NCBI RefSeq assembly: GCF_901709675.1
Contig: NC_051093.1
Location: forward strand, 806,001 to 870,000
Source: Syngnathus acus
Lineage: Eukaryota; Chordata; Actinopteri; Syngnathiformes; Syngnathidae
Direction of reading: 5' to 3'
Length of the DNA: 64,000 nucleotides
The notes below the pieces were generated by a model that saw only the letters and a list, made by a program, of their open reading frames with translations, ran no database searches and was not told where the DNA came from. The translations under genes were made by a program, and so were the position numbers. Of this stretch, positions 25,501 to 34,556 are shown piece after piece. Each line of letters opens with the position of its first letter. The stretch's first letter is position 1.

Positions 25501-28500
25501 ACGTTGGAGTTTTTGTGCGCTTTGCTTAACAGCTGCCGCTAATCGCCGCAGGAGAGCCGTCATCTGGGACTGATTTTGCCAGCACGTGCATGGGTTCTGA
25601 TGGAAGAAAGGGACAAGTCTCTTCTCTCCTCTCCTCTCCTAACATCGATCTTTTTTTGGAGGCTGGATTGATGACTCCGACAAACACCCAGTGTTCCAGA
25701 TCGCGCACGCAGTGTGTGGCCATCAGCTGCGTTCACAAGCACAGTTTGTGTGAAAAAAAAAGGCAATGTATCCCTGCCACAGTCTTGATTTCAACTCCAA
25801 GCACCTCCCAAGTAAGATTACTCCATCATTACGAAAATGAGGCCGAACCCACAGCCCGATTCTCCTGTCTGGAGGGAGCCCATTGGGGCGGGGCCCCCAA
25901 CTTTGTGGCAATCCCATGAAAGCAGTCCTACTGAAAACTGCGCACGGCCAAACCCTAACTTGACAGAGTCCAGCCTGCCGTTTCAATGCCACTCCATCTT
26001 TACCGCCACCCTTTCAATTACGAACAGGCAAAAGGGGAGGTGGGGGGAGCACACGTCTCTCTTTATGTCCTAAATATGACAGGGAAGAACTGCTCCACTG
26101 TGCTCGTTTGACTTTGAGCTTGCAATTTGGGCATGTACTCATGTGCGGTTACATTGGATACATGTCCCTTCAAATCGACTATGAGATGAGACAATGACAC
26201 ATGGGCATTAAATCTGCATTAAGCCAGCCTTAAAAGTCGGCCGCAATGTTTTTTGGGGTTTTCTTTCTGTTTTTTTTGTCTTTCTCATATTCTTAAAAAG
26301 CACGTGACGGATGGCACTATCAACAGAACGCTGCGCTTCCCACAAGTCCTCTGCAGACCGAATCCCCCAACACATTCACCCCGTCACGGCGGTTGTTGAT
26401 ACGAGGACGCATTCGCAGAGTGAACGGCACGGCACGAATGCGGGGGGATGCTGCGACAGCAATGGGCGGTCCGCGTTGATGAGGTAAAGCTCAGAGGGTG
26501 ACGGGAACCTCTACGAGGGTGGGTGCCATGTCTGGCCGAGACATTTATGAGCCATTAGGACGGACCACCACGGCTTGCACAACACTCACCCGCCAGAAGC
26601 ACCGAAGGTCTGAGACCTCACAGAAGAAGTCAAGTTCCTGCCGTCCCAAAGCCTCACCTCTCGGTTGCGCATCTAAAAACAGAACACGACTCGACATGAA
26701 CGCCTCCACAATCGGAACAAGCACAGCGTGGAAGACTTTCTCTTCATCCGGGGCTAAGGAAACTTTGGTGCTTAAGAGTCACGTTTGATTTTTAAAACAG
26801 ACTTTAAAACAGACAGCCCAGACTTCAAAAATGTACTGCAGTACACGTGACATCTGCATTTTGGCCCACCGCTTCTCCTTCTCCACATCTCGATTCAATT
26901 TGTATCACAATTTAAAATTGGAGCCACACGAACAATGAGCAACGGAAAAGGAGCACAAACCCCCTTGTTACCTTATCAAAGCCCGTAGTCAGCAGAAAGT
27001 CATCCTGGGCCCACAACATGCGAGAATCTTTGTGGCTCTGAAGGCAGGCGGCGCTCTGTGGAGACAGAGTGTGCCTCTTGAAAATTTTTCACGGTGGGTG
27101 TGCGGGGAGCAGAGAAGGCCACGTCTGTCAGTGGACAGGACGCAAATGGCCCCGCGAAAGGGGAGCTTGTTTGTTTGTCGCCGACCCGAGCGGCCCGTGA
27201 CGCTGATAGTTATTTGGGGCTCAAACACAAATGTATGAGGAGAGGGACACTATTGCTGCTTGAACTTGAAGTTAGTCAGCGCTCTGTCCAACCAAATCTC
27301 CATGGTTGGAAACAAGGGCCTCGACCAACAAGGCCCAACAAGGGCCTGGACTCGGCCAACAAGGGCGCAAGCGATGGCTGCTGCATCCGTTTGTGTTCAC
27401 CGCCTGCTTTGGCTCCTCCACCAGGCAGAACGGTGTTACTTGCAGGGAATGTTGCTTCACCCGCCAGGATAAATATCAGGTGTCAGCATGCGCATGTGGC
27501 AACAATCAAAGGCGTCCCACTCTGTGCGCCAGAGCAAAGGAGACTTCGTAATATCACCATCTCGTCCTCCAACGCGGCACTCGCAGGGAGCCAACGCGCC
27601 CCAACTGCTTTCAGACGCAGCTCCCGAAGAAGCTGCCTCCTGACTAAGTAGAAGTGGCAGACCGCAGCCCCGACTCAACTTGATTTGGGCAGAGGCCATG
27701 TGGCTAGAGGAGAGGCAGGCGGTGATTGCTGACTCAGGGGCTCGCTCGCATGCCTATTTAGAGAGCGAGCAAGATGAAGAATGGCATCACTTTGACTTTT
27801 CCTTTTCTCGCCTAGACTGGCTGGGAGCCGGTCTGGGGCCAATGGCGAGGCCAGTTTTTGTTTCATTTGGATGTATTTTTTTTGCAGGCTAAGTGCCATT
27901 TGAATAAAGGTTGAGTTGATTGGTAATGTTGGAGTGGCATGCTTTGCAAAAATGCACAGCAAAGGTGAACAAATGCAAGCTGAGAAATCATGTGTGTGTG
28001 TGTGTTGGGGGGGGGGGCGGATGAGGAGAGCCGGATTTCAAATGGAGCTTCTTGTCGCCAATCACAATCGGAGAAGAGATGCTCACCTGAACTGCTTTCA
28101 GCTGGGCTCTTGGGTCAAACACTCGTAGTATCTTGTCCTAGAGGATTGATAATCATGATCAGCTTGTAGAACAAGCAACAGACACGTTGCGCATCACTCC
28201 ATCGGAAGGAAATGGACCCCAATGCGATCAGGCGGTCAGCAAGACGAGACTGTTGAGATGCAGCCTTTTTATTGTACTTTTCTCAATTTGAGTTGTTCTT
28301 TGAGAGGGTAGTCCTAGAGAAGATGTTTGCTGTGCACGGATGGACAATCCCTAAAGAGAGGCTCAGCCATGCAAGTGTGTGTTTAGCAAGACCACACACA
28401 GATAGGATGGATGGCCCTTGGCTGTGAGCTAATCGAAAGCAACCCCCCTGCCTGGTTTTACGATGAGCATTGTTCCTCAGCAGGGGGAGTTTATGGACTC

Positions 28501-31500
28501 AACACGGCGAAATCGCACACAATAAAAAGGTAATTGCTGCCTCCTCATTTTCCTGCCGCCCGATGATGTTGGGCATTTACATAGTGGAGTGGCCCATGCG
28601 CGCAGAGATACGTTGGGGCACGGCAGGGGTGGAGGAGCATTTGACATTTGTGCAATTCAAACATTTGCATGCATGCAAACCACGGTCGAGGGATCGGGCC
28701 CACACACGTACAGGCCCTATTTGCTTTGATAAGCCAGGTCGGCGCACCCCAATGGAGTCGTTTGGGATCAACGACAGAGGGGAACCTGGAGCTCCGAACT
28801 CAGCTCATTTTACCCCGGCGAGTTCTTCAGGGCGGAGGCGGACGGCAAGCAGGCGGGACGCGTCAACAAGGATGTTTAGCCCCGTCGGGCTAAACGCTTT
28901 GATCGTGATTTGCAATCCGTCGCAGCAAAAACAAACAAAGGGGGTGGGGTGTCCCCATTTCAAAGGCGCCATTAGTGTATTTAACGGAAAGCAGAGGCTG
29001 ACTGGAGCACGCCCTTTCGGAATATAAGAAAAGCACAGCCCCCTCAGAAGGGGGAAAAGCAGGCTTCCATTGATGGACACTATGTAACAAAGATGATTGG
29101 GGCACAGCGGACACTATTTGAGGGAAGGCAGCACAGAAGTTGGCAGAATTCACCTTTCCCAAGAGGCCCCTATTTGTCTTGCGGCATTTGCGTATTAGAA
29201 AGGGATGACACAGACAGCAATAGATGGGGCACGCCGGCGATCGTAGCCGAGGCCATAGCGAGGAAATGTCACAAACAAGTTGCCAAAAGCCTTTCTTCCC
29301 CTGAGGAGGAAAAGGAAACCTCCATATTCGGCAAAGTTGCTGTTCATTGCTCGCTGGCCTTGGTTTTGCCATGATGGCTTCAACCCAGAGTGGCTCGGTG
29401 GCGTACTGGTTATCACGTCCGCCTCACAGTTAGATTCCACCGCTGACCCTCCCTTTGTGGAGTTTGCATGTTCTCCCCGTACCCGCTTGGGTTTTCTCCG
29501 GGCCCTCCGGTTTCCTCCCACATCCCAAAAACATGCCTGGAAGGCCGATTGAGCACTACAAATTGCCCCTAGGTGCGCGTGCAAGTGCGAATGGTTGTTC
29601 GTCTCTATGTGCCCTGCGATTGGCTGGCAACCGGTTCAGGGTGTCCCCCGCCTACTGCCTAATGACTGCTGGGATAGGCTCCAGCACGCCTGCGACCCCT
29701 GTGGCCATGGACAAGCCATATAGAAAATGGATGGACGGATGGCTTCAACCCATGTGGCTCAATGGCTTTATCTAGTGGTCCAAAATGCAAGTATGGTTGA
29801 TCACAAGCCGCTTCTAAGATCTGAATTACCTGATCTATAGATCTGGAGTGTTTTTATTTAAAGATTAAAGATTAAAGTCCCAATGATCGTCACACACACA
29901 CCTGGGTGTGGTGAAATTTGCCCTCTGCATTTAACCCATCCCCGTGTGATTTTAATCCATCCCCTGGGGGAGAGGGGAGCAGTGAGCAGCAGCGGTGCCA
30001 CGCTCGGGAATCAGTTGGTGATCTAACCAACGATTTCAGAGTGACTTTGAAAATCCTTCATGGCAATAAGACAAATACCAAGAAATAGGGTATGTTTATT
30101 TATTTTTTTTGATCGGATGAATAAAAACAGCCTGGGTCAAATTGACGCATTTATTCCCTGCTGACCTTTGGGGAGTGTTGTCTTGTACCTATGTGTGAGG
30201 TGGCAGCGACAAGGTCAAAAGTCTGACAGCAGCTTGCGCTCACCTTGCATGTGGAAGCCAGCAGGGACCCGTCCATTTTCCAGCTCAGACTCTGCAGTTG
30301 CTCAGCATGCTCCTCCAAAACTGAAGACACCACACAGCAAGGTCAACATTAGGCAGACAGGGATGGTCGCGTTAAGACCGGGAAAAGAAAATGAGGCACA
30401 GGCGCAAAATGAACACCTCATGAACGGGAGGGAGCACGTCTGTTCAGGGGTGAGCGCGGCTTGTCTGGCTTCGGCCATGTCGAGCGATGAACCACATGGT
30501 CAATACTCAAACTTGTGATGGAAAACTCACTTTGGAAGGACTGGCATCCAAGTATTTGCCTGCCCACTTGACCCATGTGAAATCAAGCCACAGAGCCAAT
30601 CGTTCATCCGCCTATTTCTGAAAAAGTGAGCGCTTGGGATTTTTGTGGAATTCGCATGTCCCATCTGGGCTACCTGTTCCGGCCCCTCATACGCGCATTG
30701 CCTTTTGTTTGGTCACGCGTAGAGCAGATTAGCATGAGCTGCTGATCAGTGGCGCAATACAGCGTGCAAGACAAACACACGGGATCCACACGTCACCCAG
30801 ACCAGACACAAGTATTGGGTCACACGTCCTCAAGTTACTTTTGTTCACCAAATGGCAAATGGTTCAGTCAGCGTGTCCCAAACTTTTGTCCCAAACGTGG
30901 AGGGCAGCGCAGCGTGCAAAGCGTGATTACCTGCGAGTGGCGCTTGCCGGCGGTCCGTGTCCCAAAGGAGCAGGCGCTTGGCGGCGCCGACAGCCAGCAG
31001 CCTGGAAGAGGTTGGGTGGAAAAGCAGCAGGTCGGGCCGTCCTTGCCCGGTACCCAGAGTCAGCTCGGGTTCCGGAGGCTGCTGCAGCTCCGGATCGCAC
31101 AAACGCCACAGTTTCACCTGCGCACGCAGACAGAAACCGGCTTGGATAATGCACATATTTGTTTTGGGTTTGCTGTTGGAGGGACACGGAAGACAAGTTG
31201 AGGTCTGGAAAGGAAGTGCTCACCGTTTCATCCGCGGAGCACGTTGCCAGAAGACGCTCGTCAAATGGAGAAAAGTCCAAGTCGGTCACCAGATCTGACG
31301 GCAAGAGTACAAAGGATGAAGCTGGACTTTTTTGAAAGTGGACAGATGATTGGCTCACGCGACTGGACTTTGCTTCCAGAAGCCGCTTGCCTCGTCGCAA
31401 CACCCTGGCTGCGCTCTCCGTTATGGCTGCCGTTCCATATATTTTAGCTTTTGTTAGGATGACTGGGATTGTCTCTGTCAAGTGTTTTGGCCGTCATGCG

Positions 31501-32977
31501 ACCATATTGCCCATTCACATACACAAGCGCTTGTTGTAAACTGCAGAGCAATGTTTTGCGTTTCCGTTCAATGTTCCGTGGCTTTGACGAAAAGTACCCG
31601 AATGACAGGAGATGTGGGTGACGCGCCATTGTCCGTCCGCAGCAGGCTTGGCAGACGTCAGGCCCAGCACACCGCCTCCTGAAAACGCATCATCACGATG
31701 TTCAAACGGACGCCAGTTGAGTCGCTTCCTTGGCACAAAAACAATTCCTACCGGCCTGGTCCGTGTTGAAGGCCACCAGCTCGGCACTCGCCCTGATGCG
31801 CTTTCCCTGGCAGGGGAAGGGTCCGCCACCACGTACGCCGTTGATCCATCCCTGGAATTTCAAGAGGCCACAGGTCACATCTGACTGAAAGTCAATCTAT
31901 GTGCGCAGGAGCTTGTTGTCGTCGTCGCCTTCCCTGCTGGCCTAAACACTTTGAGAGGCACAGACCTCTGCATGATTGCCTTTTTGTACAGCACTGCACA
32001 TTAAAATTGCAACTTGACAGTGGTGGGTTTGAAAGGTGGAGTTGGTGATTAAGGTCCACTGAGGGCGCAGGTAACATGCACACCCTGTCACTGCATTCAA
32101 GAATAGTTTCTTGCACCTGATGGCACAACAAACCCGCTCTGGGCTCTACAAGCAAAGTCATCAAGAAACAGGAAGCATGGAGCTGACACTCAAGTTCCTG
32201 TGGGGAACAAAGTGCGGAGGAAGTGGTGCAAGTGCACTCTATGTTGCGCAGCAGACAGCATTTAACAACTTTGACTTATATCGTAGTTAATTGTATAATG
32301 ATGATATACAGCTTTTTTTGCATGCATTCTTGCGTAGAACCCTCCATTATTTCTACACAAGACCCGGTTAGCTTCCTTTAAAGAGTAGAATTACATAAAC
32401 TCGCCCATCGTGTAGTGCCTGGGTTCCTTTTAAAACAAAAATTGACTTCTGTTGATTTGAATTGTTGTGAATTAGTCACGTTGCGTTTACGCGATAAAAG
32501 TAGCATCACAGCGCCACCTGCTGTCTTTTAAATGGCATGACGAGATTGAAGGAATGCACGCGTGAACATTGCTGAGATTTTACAGCCACTATTACATAAT
32601 ACACCGAGGGAAGCTGCAGGCGTTGCCATCTGACATGAATCGGTTTTAAAAGGCATGCAAATGCAGTCCAGTCATGATAGATATGCTTTATAGATATGAA
32701 AGCAATGGAGCTTGCTTTGCGTCCACACACAAAAAAATATCAGTCGTCAGTAGATGTGAATTATACATTTCGAAATGCAGGAAGTTCAACACGACAAGCA
32801 AGCAGGCGTTTTGCCCCACTCCCACAACACAGCGCGAGTTTAGGAGTAACCCGCCGTGATGCTAATGCTACAAAAGGAGCAGACACCACAAGCTCGTCGA
32901 CCAACTAACTCACTCACATCCTTCTTGGCGATTTTTGGAGTGGTGTTTTTGAATTTGGAAGTCTTAAAGCGGTTCAT
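1..32977 (-). CDS. coro7: coronin-7, 26 coding exons visible, C-terminal exon off the left edge
   Basis: Coronin-7 is the two-propeller coronin. It acts at the trans-Golgi in cargo export and Golgi shape and is linked to F-actin (family knowledge). Translating the minus strand and joining exons by phase gives about 907 codons; the human protein is 925 aa. The first propeller is about residues 1-400, a Pro/Ser-rich linker about 403-479, and the second propeller about 480-830. An acidic-tail lead-in with KEFFQDD and DMTP motifs follows. The start is ATG at 32977, opening with MNRFKTSKF, the conserved coronin-7 N-terminus. Exons 1-9 are separated from exons 10-26 by a 22.8-kb intron that contains vasn on the other strand. 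The final roughly 30 residues (acidic C-terminus) would lie left of base 1. The neighbour upstream is a 24.8-kb transposon island. No frameshift or stop was found in the exons. Confidence 0.95.
4..3801 (-). CDS. coro7: coro7 exons 10-26 (end of propeller 1, linker, propeller 2, tail)
   Basis: Exons on the minus strand: 3801-3747, 3660-3603, 3370-3225, 3150-3052, 2980-2926, 2869-2639, 2350-2175, 2091-1983, 1911-1825, 1759-1617, 1513-1409, 1296-1211, 1138-997, 938-849, 774-658, 304-169 and 95 to about 4. Diagnostic stretches are LDADTSLLVLAG, VLSCEVMRVLQLTDSCIVPI, DLYPDTAG, GPSSKFRHIQGAVLHRD, AVPLATSGGQIAVFE, GHTEKIYSIKFHPLANDLLA, SSSYDLTVRLWN, YDPDTRLLFLSGK and LPKSECNVREVE. The acceptor of exon 15 is uncertain: 2869 keeps phase with an AAG acceptor, while the stronger CAG at 2875 does not. 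The intron at 3602-3371 starts with GC, not GT. Exon 26 probably ends at base 4, where GTG follows GAG. Confidence 0.92.
541..650. repeat. 20-bp minisatellite in coro7 intron 24
   Basis: A unit close to GCTCGCTGAGACCCGCTGCG is repeated about 5.5 times head to tail, with a T/C variant in the first two units. It lies in the intron between exons 24 and 25 and accounts for about a third of that intron's 353 bases. Confidence 0.9.
4313..5338 (-). mobile_element. internally deleted hAT element, copy 1
   Basis: The ends are CAGGGGTGGGCAAAC and its near-inverted repeat GTTTGCCCATCCCTG. An exact 8-bp target duplication GAATAGAG lies on both sides (4305-4312 and 5339-5346), as expected for hAT transposons. 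The inside keeps only a stub of the transposase on the minus strand. It is 1026 bp long and sits in coro7 intron 9. A second copy with the same layout starts at 22768. Confidence 0.92.
4730..4966 (-). pseudogene. hAT transposase remnant: N-terminus joined to C-terminal dimerisation domain
   Basis: This 78-residue frame opens with MSGPKKRKVDSECR, the start typical of fish GTF2IRD2/ZBED-type hAT transposases. It then jumps directly to FGSTYVCEKTFSHMNVNK and HRSRLTDRHLGSIL, the C-terminal hATC dimerisation segment. The zinc finger and the catalytic core between them are missing. It cannot be a working transposase. The same junction recurs in the copy near 23300, so the deletion happened before the element spread. 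Confidence 0.85.
7412..7453 (+). repeat. GGGA microsatellite, G-quadruplex-prone
   Basis: About ten GGGA units stand in a row, giving many GGG tracts spaced by one A on the plus strand. This is a strong candidate for G-quadruplex formation. Confidence 0.92.
7553..7593 (+). repeat. CCAG/CAGC microsatellite
   Basis: About ten CAGC units stand in a row about 100 bases after the GGGA array. No gene reads across it. Confidence 0.92.
8650..8681 (+). repeat. G-run cluster
   Basis: Runs of six or more G are separated by single C or T bases (GGGGGGCGGG...GGTGGGGGGGGG). Intronic and non-coding. Confidence 0.85.
10157..10878 (-). mobile_element. RTE/Rex3-like LINE, 5'-truncated copy 1
   Basis: The minus strand encodes the last 210 or so residues of the LINE polyprotein (10192-10833). 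It includes [20 protein letters not shown], a finger-like segment, and the end [12 protein letters not shown]. The 3' tail is a GGAT-type tetranucleotide repeat (CCATCCATCC on the plus strand). The copy breaks off 5' right after GAGGTG at 10878, where the longer copies continue. One base is missing near 10830 compared with the copy at 35242, which breaks the frame. It is a dead-on-arrival insertion in coro7 intron 9. Confidence 0.93.
10987..11425. mobile_element. PIF/Harbinger-type MITE
   Basis: The ends are GGGTGTATTCAGACC and its inverted form GTCTGAATACACCC. A TTA target duplication (10984-10986, 11426-11428) is typical of Harbinger transposons. No coding capacity is visible. A second, partial copy of the left end (GGTGTATTCAGACC, about 10924-10983) lies directly in front in the same orientation. 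Confidence 0.8.
11471..11725. repeat. tandem duplication of about 95 bp, period about 159
   Basis: The block from TTATTTCGTTCATTGTGAAA through CAATGCTCCTCTTTCCACCC occurs at about 11471-11567 and again at about 11630-11720 with a few differences. The second copy runs into an AAAT microsatellite at about 11731-11751. Confidence 0.85.
11752..14248. other. intronic/upstream stretch of vasn, no gene seen
   Basis: No coding exon is supportable. The 3' end is the polypyrimidine tract and acceptor in front of the vasn coding exon (AG at 14248-14249). Promoter and first non-coding exon of vasn should lie in or upstream of this stretch, but I cannot place them. Confidence 0.55.
14267..16285 (+). CDS. 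vasn: vasorin
   Basis: Vasorin is a type I membrane glycoprotein that binds TGF-beta and is shed from vascular and other cells (family knowledge). The single coding exon gives 672 residues; the human protein is 673. A signal peptide (residues 1-21) comes first. A cysteine cap CPKGCSC (23-29), about ten leucine-rich repeats and a C-terminal cap NPFNCLCSLAWLPSWL follow. A Thr-rich linker, one EGF domain (about 413-448, CSSHTCLNGGTC), a fibronectin III-like module (about 460-550), a transmembrane helix (about 576-602) and a short tail with LEYEVLLLQ complete the protein. I chose ATG 14267 (AAGATGG context) over the in-frame GTG at 14258. A splice acceptor at 14248-14249 puts the start in the second exon. 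It lies in a coro7 intron on the opposite strand, as in mammals. Confidence 0.95.
   Translation: MVFLMALMALVVILVSPEDIAECPKGCSCSTPESILCFQRRSATFPQGVPPLTRSLYLFSNGIEGLSAEDFDGLENLEMLDISQNKLTQLPDGVFLPLTSLKNLDLSSNQISRISEHCFRATVLLERLYLYANHIENIHPAAFSGLDNLLELKLQGNRLTSLPVLVMPRLLLLDLRFNAITMIGPSDIQTPNLESLKLGGVGLNDLNSELIGSLRNLHELDVSSNQLRVLPPILKEIRGLIYLSLAGNPMGPLHFQDLRNLQELKELDISSLSLQGLPAEFGQLFPHLTKLTVAENPFNCLCSLAWLPSWLQAQSITLERTEETRCHFPPINAGKVVERLEHRDFGCPTTTTQTVTPARTTSAVPVATLASVTTAIPMHEANHNDDTNQDNLFPPVPASPSSSSRIVESGKEQHFCSSHTCLNGGTCRLDHSGQVECSCPLGTSGFYCQVQNQHPSSPRMTTVMPNAPALSWRQATSTSILLDLHRYIETRPYIRGIRLTYRNLSGPDRRPMQLSLPASYPEYRLRGLKPNCTYAICASPLGAPNGIESVCTQAHTADEKNASVSGAQTVNKKMTAMLVPSMAILLLLVLIAIAVGVVCFVRKKRAKGHLDLQREPSQPELDGVNGALPQKQAQLPIPEPAVQNSNLEYEVLLLQDHCISSQNFSSHKPSNF
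16755..16760 (+). terminator. possible vasn polyadenylation signal AATAAA
   Basis: The first canonical AATAAA after the vasn stop lies about 470 bases downstream, in TTTGAATAAAAG. The use of this site is inferred, not shown. Confidence 0.4.
18267..18286 (+). repeat. poly-G run of about 19-20 bases
   Basis: An uninterrupted G run follows a poly-A run (about 18240-18254) and AAGAA. It can form a quadruplex and is prone to sequencing-length error. Confidence 0.85.
21988..22109. repeat. 33-bp imperfect inverted repeat
   Basis: The left arm starts at 21988 (CGATTTTTGCAAAGAAAACT) and is matched in inverted form by the right arm ending at 22100. The outer 22 bases pair perfectly and about 11 more pair with three mismatches. 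The loop is about 50 bases. It may be a small MITE remnant or a hairpin; no clear target duplication was found. Confidence 0.8.
23184..23414 (-). pseudogene. hAT transposase remnant, copy 2
   Basis: It keeps MLKKSGQFGSTYVCEKTFSH and RSRLTDRHLGSIL as in copy 1. A small indel at about 23385 (CACTGTGTCC against CACTCACTGTCC) shifts the N-terminal part out of the MSGPKKRK frame. Only the dimerisation segment remains, so it is non-functional. Confidence 0.85.
23684..24243. mobile_element. hAT-type MITE nested in hAT copy 2
   Basis: Terminal inverted repeats TAGGGGTGTAA and TTACACCCCTA bound a 560-bp element. The flanks GAAAATAA (23676-23683) and GAAAATGA (24244-24251) are an 8-bp target duplication with one change. 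The uninterrupted hAT copy 1 shows the empty site (GGGAAAATGACCC near 5230). The interior is rich in ATCGAT motifs and has no coding capacity. Confidence 0.9.
24360..26589. other. intronic stretch without genes
   Basis: No supportable exon or repeat family was recognised before coro7 exon 9. Confidence 0.6.
26590..32977 (-). CDS. coro7: coro7 exons 1-9 (N-terminal propeller)
   Basis: Exons, 5' to 3' on the minus strand: 32977-32918, 31851-31752, 31678-31598, 31294-31224, 31117-30931, 30320-30244, 28137-28087, 27055-26972 and 26672-26590. Every junction keeps phase and has GT-AG ends. Recognisable stretches are GWINGVRGGGPFPC (exon 2), DLVTDLDFSPFDE (exon 4, ending in the WD blade CSADET), VKLWRLCDPEL (exon 5), LRVFDPRAQ (exon 7), KDSRMLWAQDDFLLTTGFDK (exon 8) and REVRLWD (exon 9). 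They match the order of the coronin-7 first propeller. Exon 9 ends in phase 2, which is completed by the first base of exon 10 at 3801. Confidence 0.93.
29388..29737 (+). mobile_element. tRNA-derived SINE, copy 1 (B box lost)
   Basis: A head similar to a tRNA gene (GGCTCGGTGGCGTACTGG, A-box-like) is followed by the body found inverted at 34136-34497. The 3' end is AGAAAATGGATGGACG. The flanking target duplication GATGGCTTCAACCCA (29373-29387 and 29738-29752) proves insertion. Compared with the other copy about 16 bases are missing between TTA and ATTCC, removing most of the B-box GGTTCGATTCC. It lies in a coro7 intron. Confidence 0.9.
29856..30029 (+). repeat. dispersed fish repeat fragment (SINE-like)
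   Basis: The segment GTCCCAATGATCGTCACACA through the GCAGTGAGCAGCAGCGGTG region is a common teleost repeat. The same sequence occurs inverted at about 56165-57022, where it is split by an hAT element. It has no coding potential and the family name is uncertain. Confidence 0.75.
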
Positions 32978-33102
32978 GGTAGCCTGCTCTCGCCGCTTGA
33001 GGTGTCAGCGCCTTCCGGGTGTCTTCGCTGTCGCTCGCGTTGGCTGAGAGAGTGCGACAGAGGGCGACCAGCAGGTTGCAAACGGCAGAGTGTTCCTGAT
33101 AC
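32978..33102 (-). promoter_or_regulatory. residual coro7 5' flank up to the transposon island
   Basis: Only 117 bases separate the coro7 ATG from the 8-bp target duplication (CCTGATAC, 33095-33102) of the transposon island. This short piece is GC-rich and has no TATA box. The 5' UTR or core promoter must be here, inside the island, or beyond 57957. Which one cannot be decided from sequence. Confidence 0.4.
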
Positions 33103-33761
33103 TAGTGTTGGCTCGTGTGTGAACGATTCGTTCAAAGGAACGAATCCTTTCAGTGAACGGGAATGAACGAATCACTTCCTAAAGTGATTCGTTCTTTTTT
33201 CAGTTCATGACTTCAACCAGTAGGTGTCGGTAATGCCTATTGAAGCTGGTGCCACCTCGCCGTAAAACAAAACGAAGAAGAAAATAACGTTACTTCCCGT
33301 TCACGAACGAGTTGTGAATTAGTGATGTGCATTCCAGTTCTTTTAGGTGAACTGAATCTTTACAATCAGTTCACTCAAAAGATTCGTTCAAACGAATCGT
33401 TCAACGAATCGTCCACACCGGCATGTGCAACTGAATATAAGCGGAACAAAGAACCTTGAACGTTGCCTTTTCTGAATGGAGACTTTCTGCTCTTGAAAGG
33501 CCCAGCGCTGTATTGTACTTTCCTGAAAACAGAGCTTCTTAACAAGAATTGTGATTGAACTCAACCAACCTGTGTAAGTCTAATTTCTGCTTCAGTGTCT
33601 TAGCATTTTCCTAAATCTGAAGAAATCAAACGAGCACGCAGTGAGTAAATTGGATAACAGGTGATTGGCAATAGCTTTTGCCGTGAGGCGCAGATAGCGC
33701 ACTCCCTAAATTGTGGACAAAATCCAACAATAATAATAATAATAACAATAACAATAATAAT

Positions 33762-34133
33762 AATAATAAAAGTACATCTCAAACCAGCAATCTAATGTGA
33801 AACTGCAGTTGATATATTGGATAATATTTAGGCATATATATGCATACACGTTATTTAAAACCTATAGAACGGATCAGTGAGCGAACGAATCCTGACTTTC
33901 CCGTTCGCGAACGAGTCATTGGGTGAACTGCCTTTCCGTGCATCAACGGATCAGTCAGTGAACGTGTTGCGTCTCCTAGCGTGAACTATGTAAGCCAGAA
34001 TGTAGATTTACGATTACTTATAGTAGGTTTTAAATAACCTTGTATGCATATATATGCCTAAATATTGTTATCCAATATATCGACTGCAGTTTCACATTAG
34101 ATTGCTGGTTTGAGATGTACTTTTATTATTATT
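33762..34133. repeat. fold-back arms inside the host element
   Basis: The arm at about 33762-33868 (AAAGTACATCTCAAACCAGC onward) returns inverted at about 34020-34133 with few differences. The arms bracket about 150 bases with CGTTCGCGAACGAG motifs. One arm with the same middle recurs near 55605-57185. Confidence 0.85.
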
Positions 34134-34135
34134 AT

Positions 34136-34497
34136 CCATCCATCCATTTTCTGTACCGCTTAGTCCCCACGGGGGTCGCGGGCGTGCTGGAGCCTATCCC
34201 AGCCGTCATCGGGCAGTAGGCGGGGGACACCCTGAACCAGTTGCCAGCCAATCGCAGGGCACACAGAGACAAACAACCATACGCACTCGCACTCACACCT
34301 AGGGGCAATTTGGAGTGCTCAATCAGCCTACCAAGCATGTTTTTGGGTTGTGGGAGGAAACCGGAGTGCCCGGAGAAAACCCACGCGGGCCCGGGGAGAA
34401 CATGCAAACTCCACACAGGGAGGGCCGGAGGTGGAATCGAACCCGCACCCTCCTAACTGTGAGGCGGACGTGCTACCCAGTGCGCCACCGAGCCGCC
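34136..34497 (-). mobile_element. tRNA-derived SINE, copy 2 (A and B boxes present)
   Basis: Read on the minus strand it begins GGCGGCTCGGTGGCGCACTG, with an A-box-like start and the B box GGTTCGATTCC at 34433-34443. A common fish SINE body follows, ending in AAAATGGATGGATGG. It sits inside an ATT microsatellite of the host element. The empty site is preserved in the host's second copy near 57188. The GGAT tail equals that of the RTE LINEs here. Confidence 0.9.

Positions 34498-34556
<59 letters not shown>
34498..34556. repeat. ATT microsatellite
   Basis: About 19 ATT/TTA units separate the SINE from RTE copy 2. They are the insertion target of both; the same array resumes at 37946-37970. 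Confidence 0.93.

Larger units (their letters stand above)
3802..26589 (-). other. large coro7 intron 9, host of vasn
   Basis: This 22.8-kb intron lies between coro7 exon 9 (donor GTGAGT at 26589) and exon 10 (acceptor ending at 3802). It carries the complete vasn coding exon on the opposite strand and most of the dispersed repeats of the left half. Apart from vasn and the transposon fragments listed separately, I saw no reading frame that looks like a gene. Confidence 0.85.
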
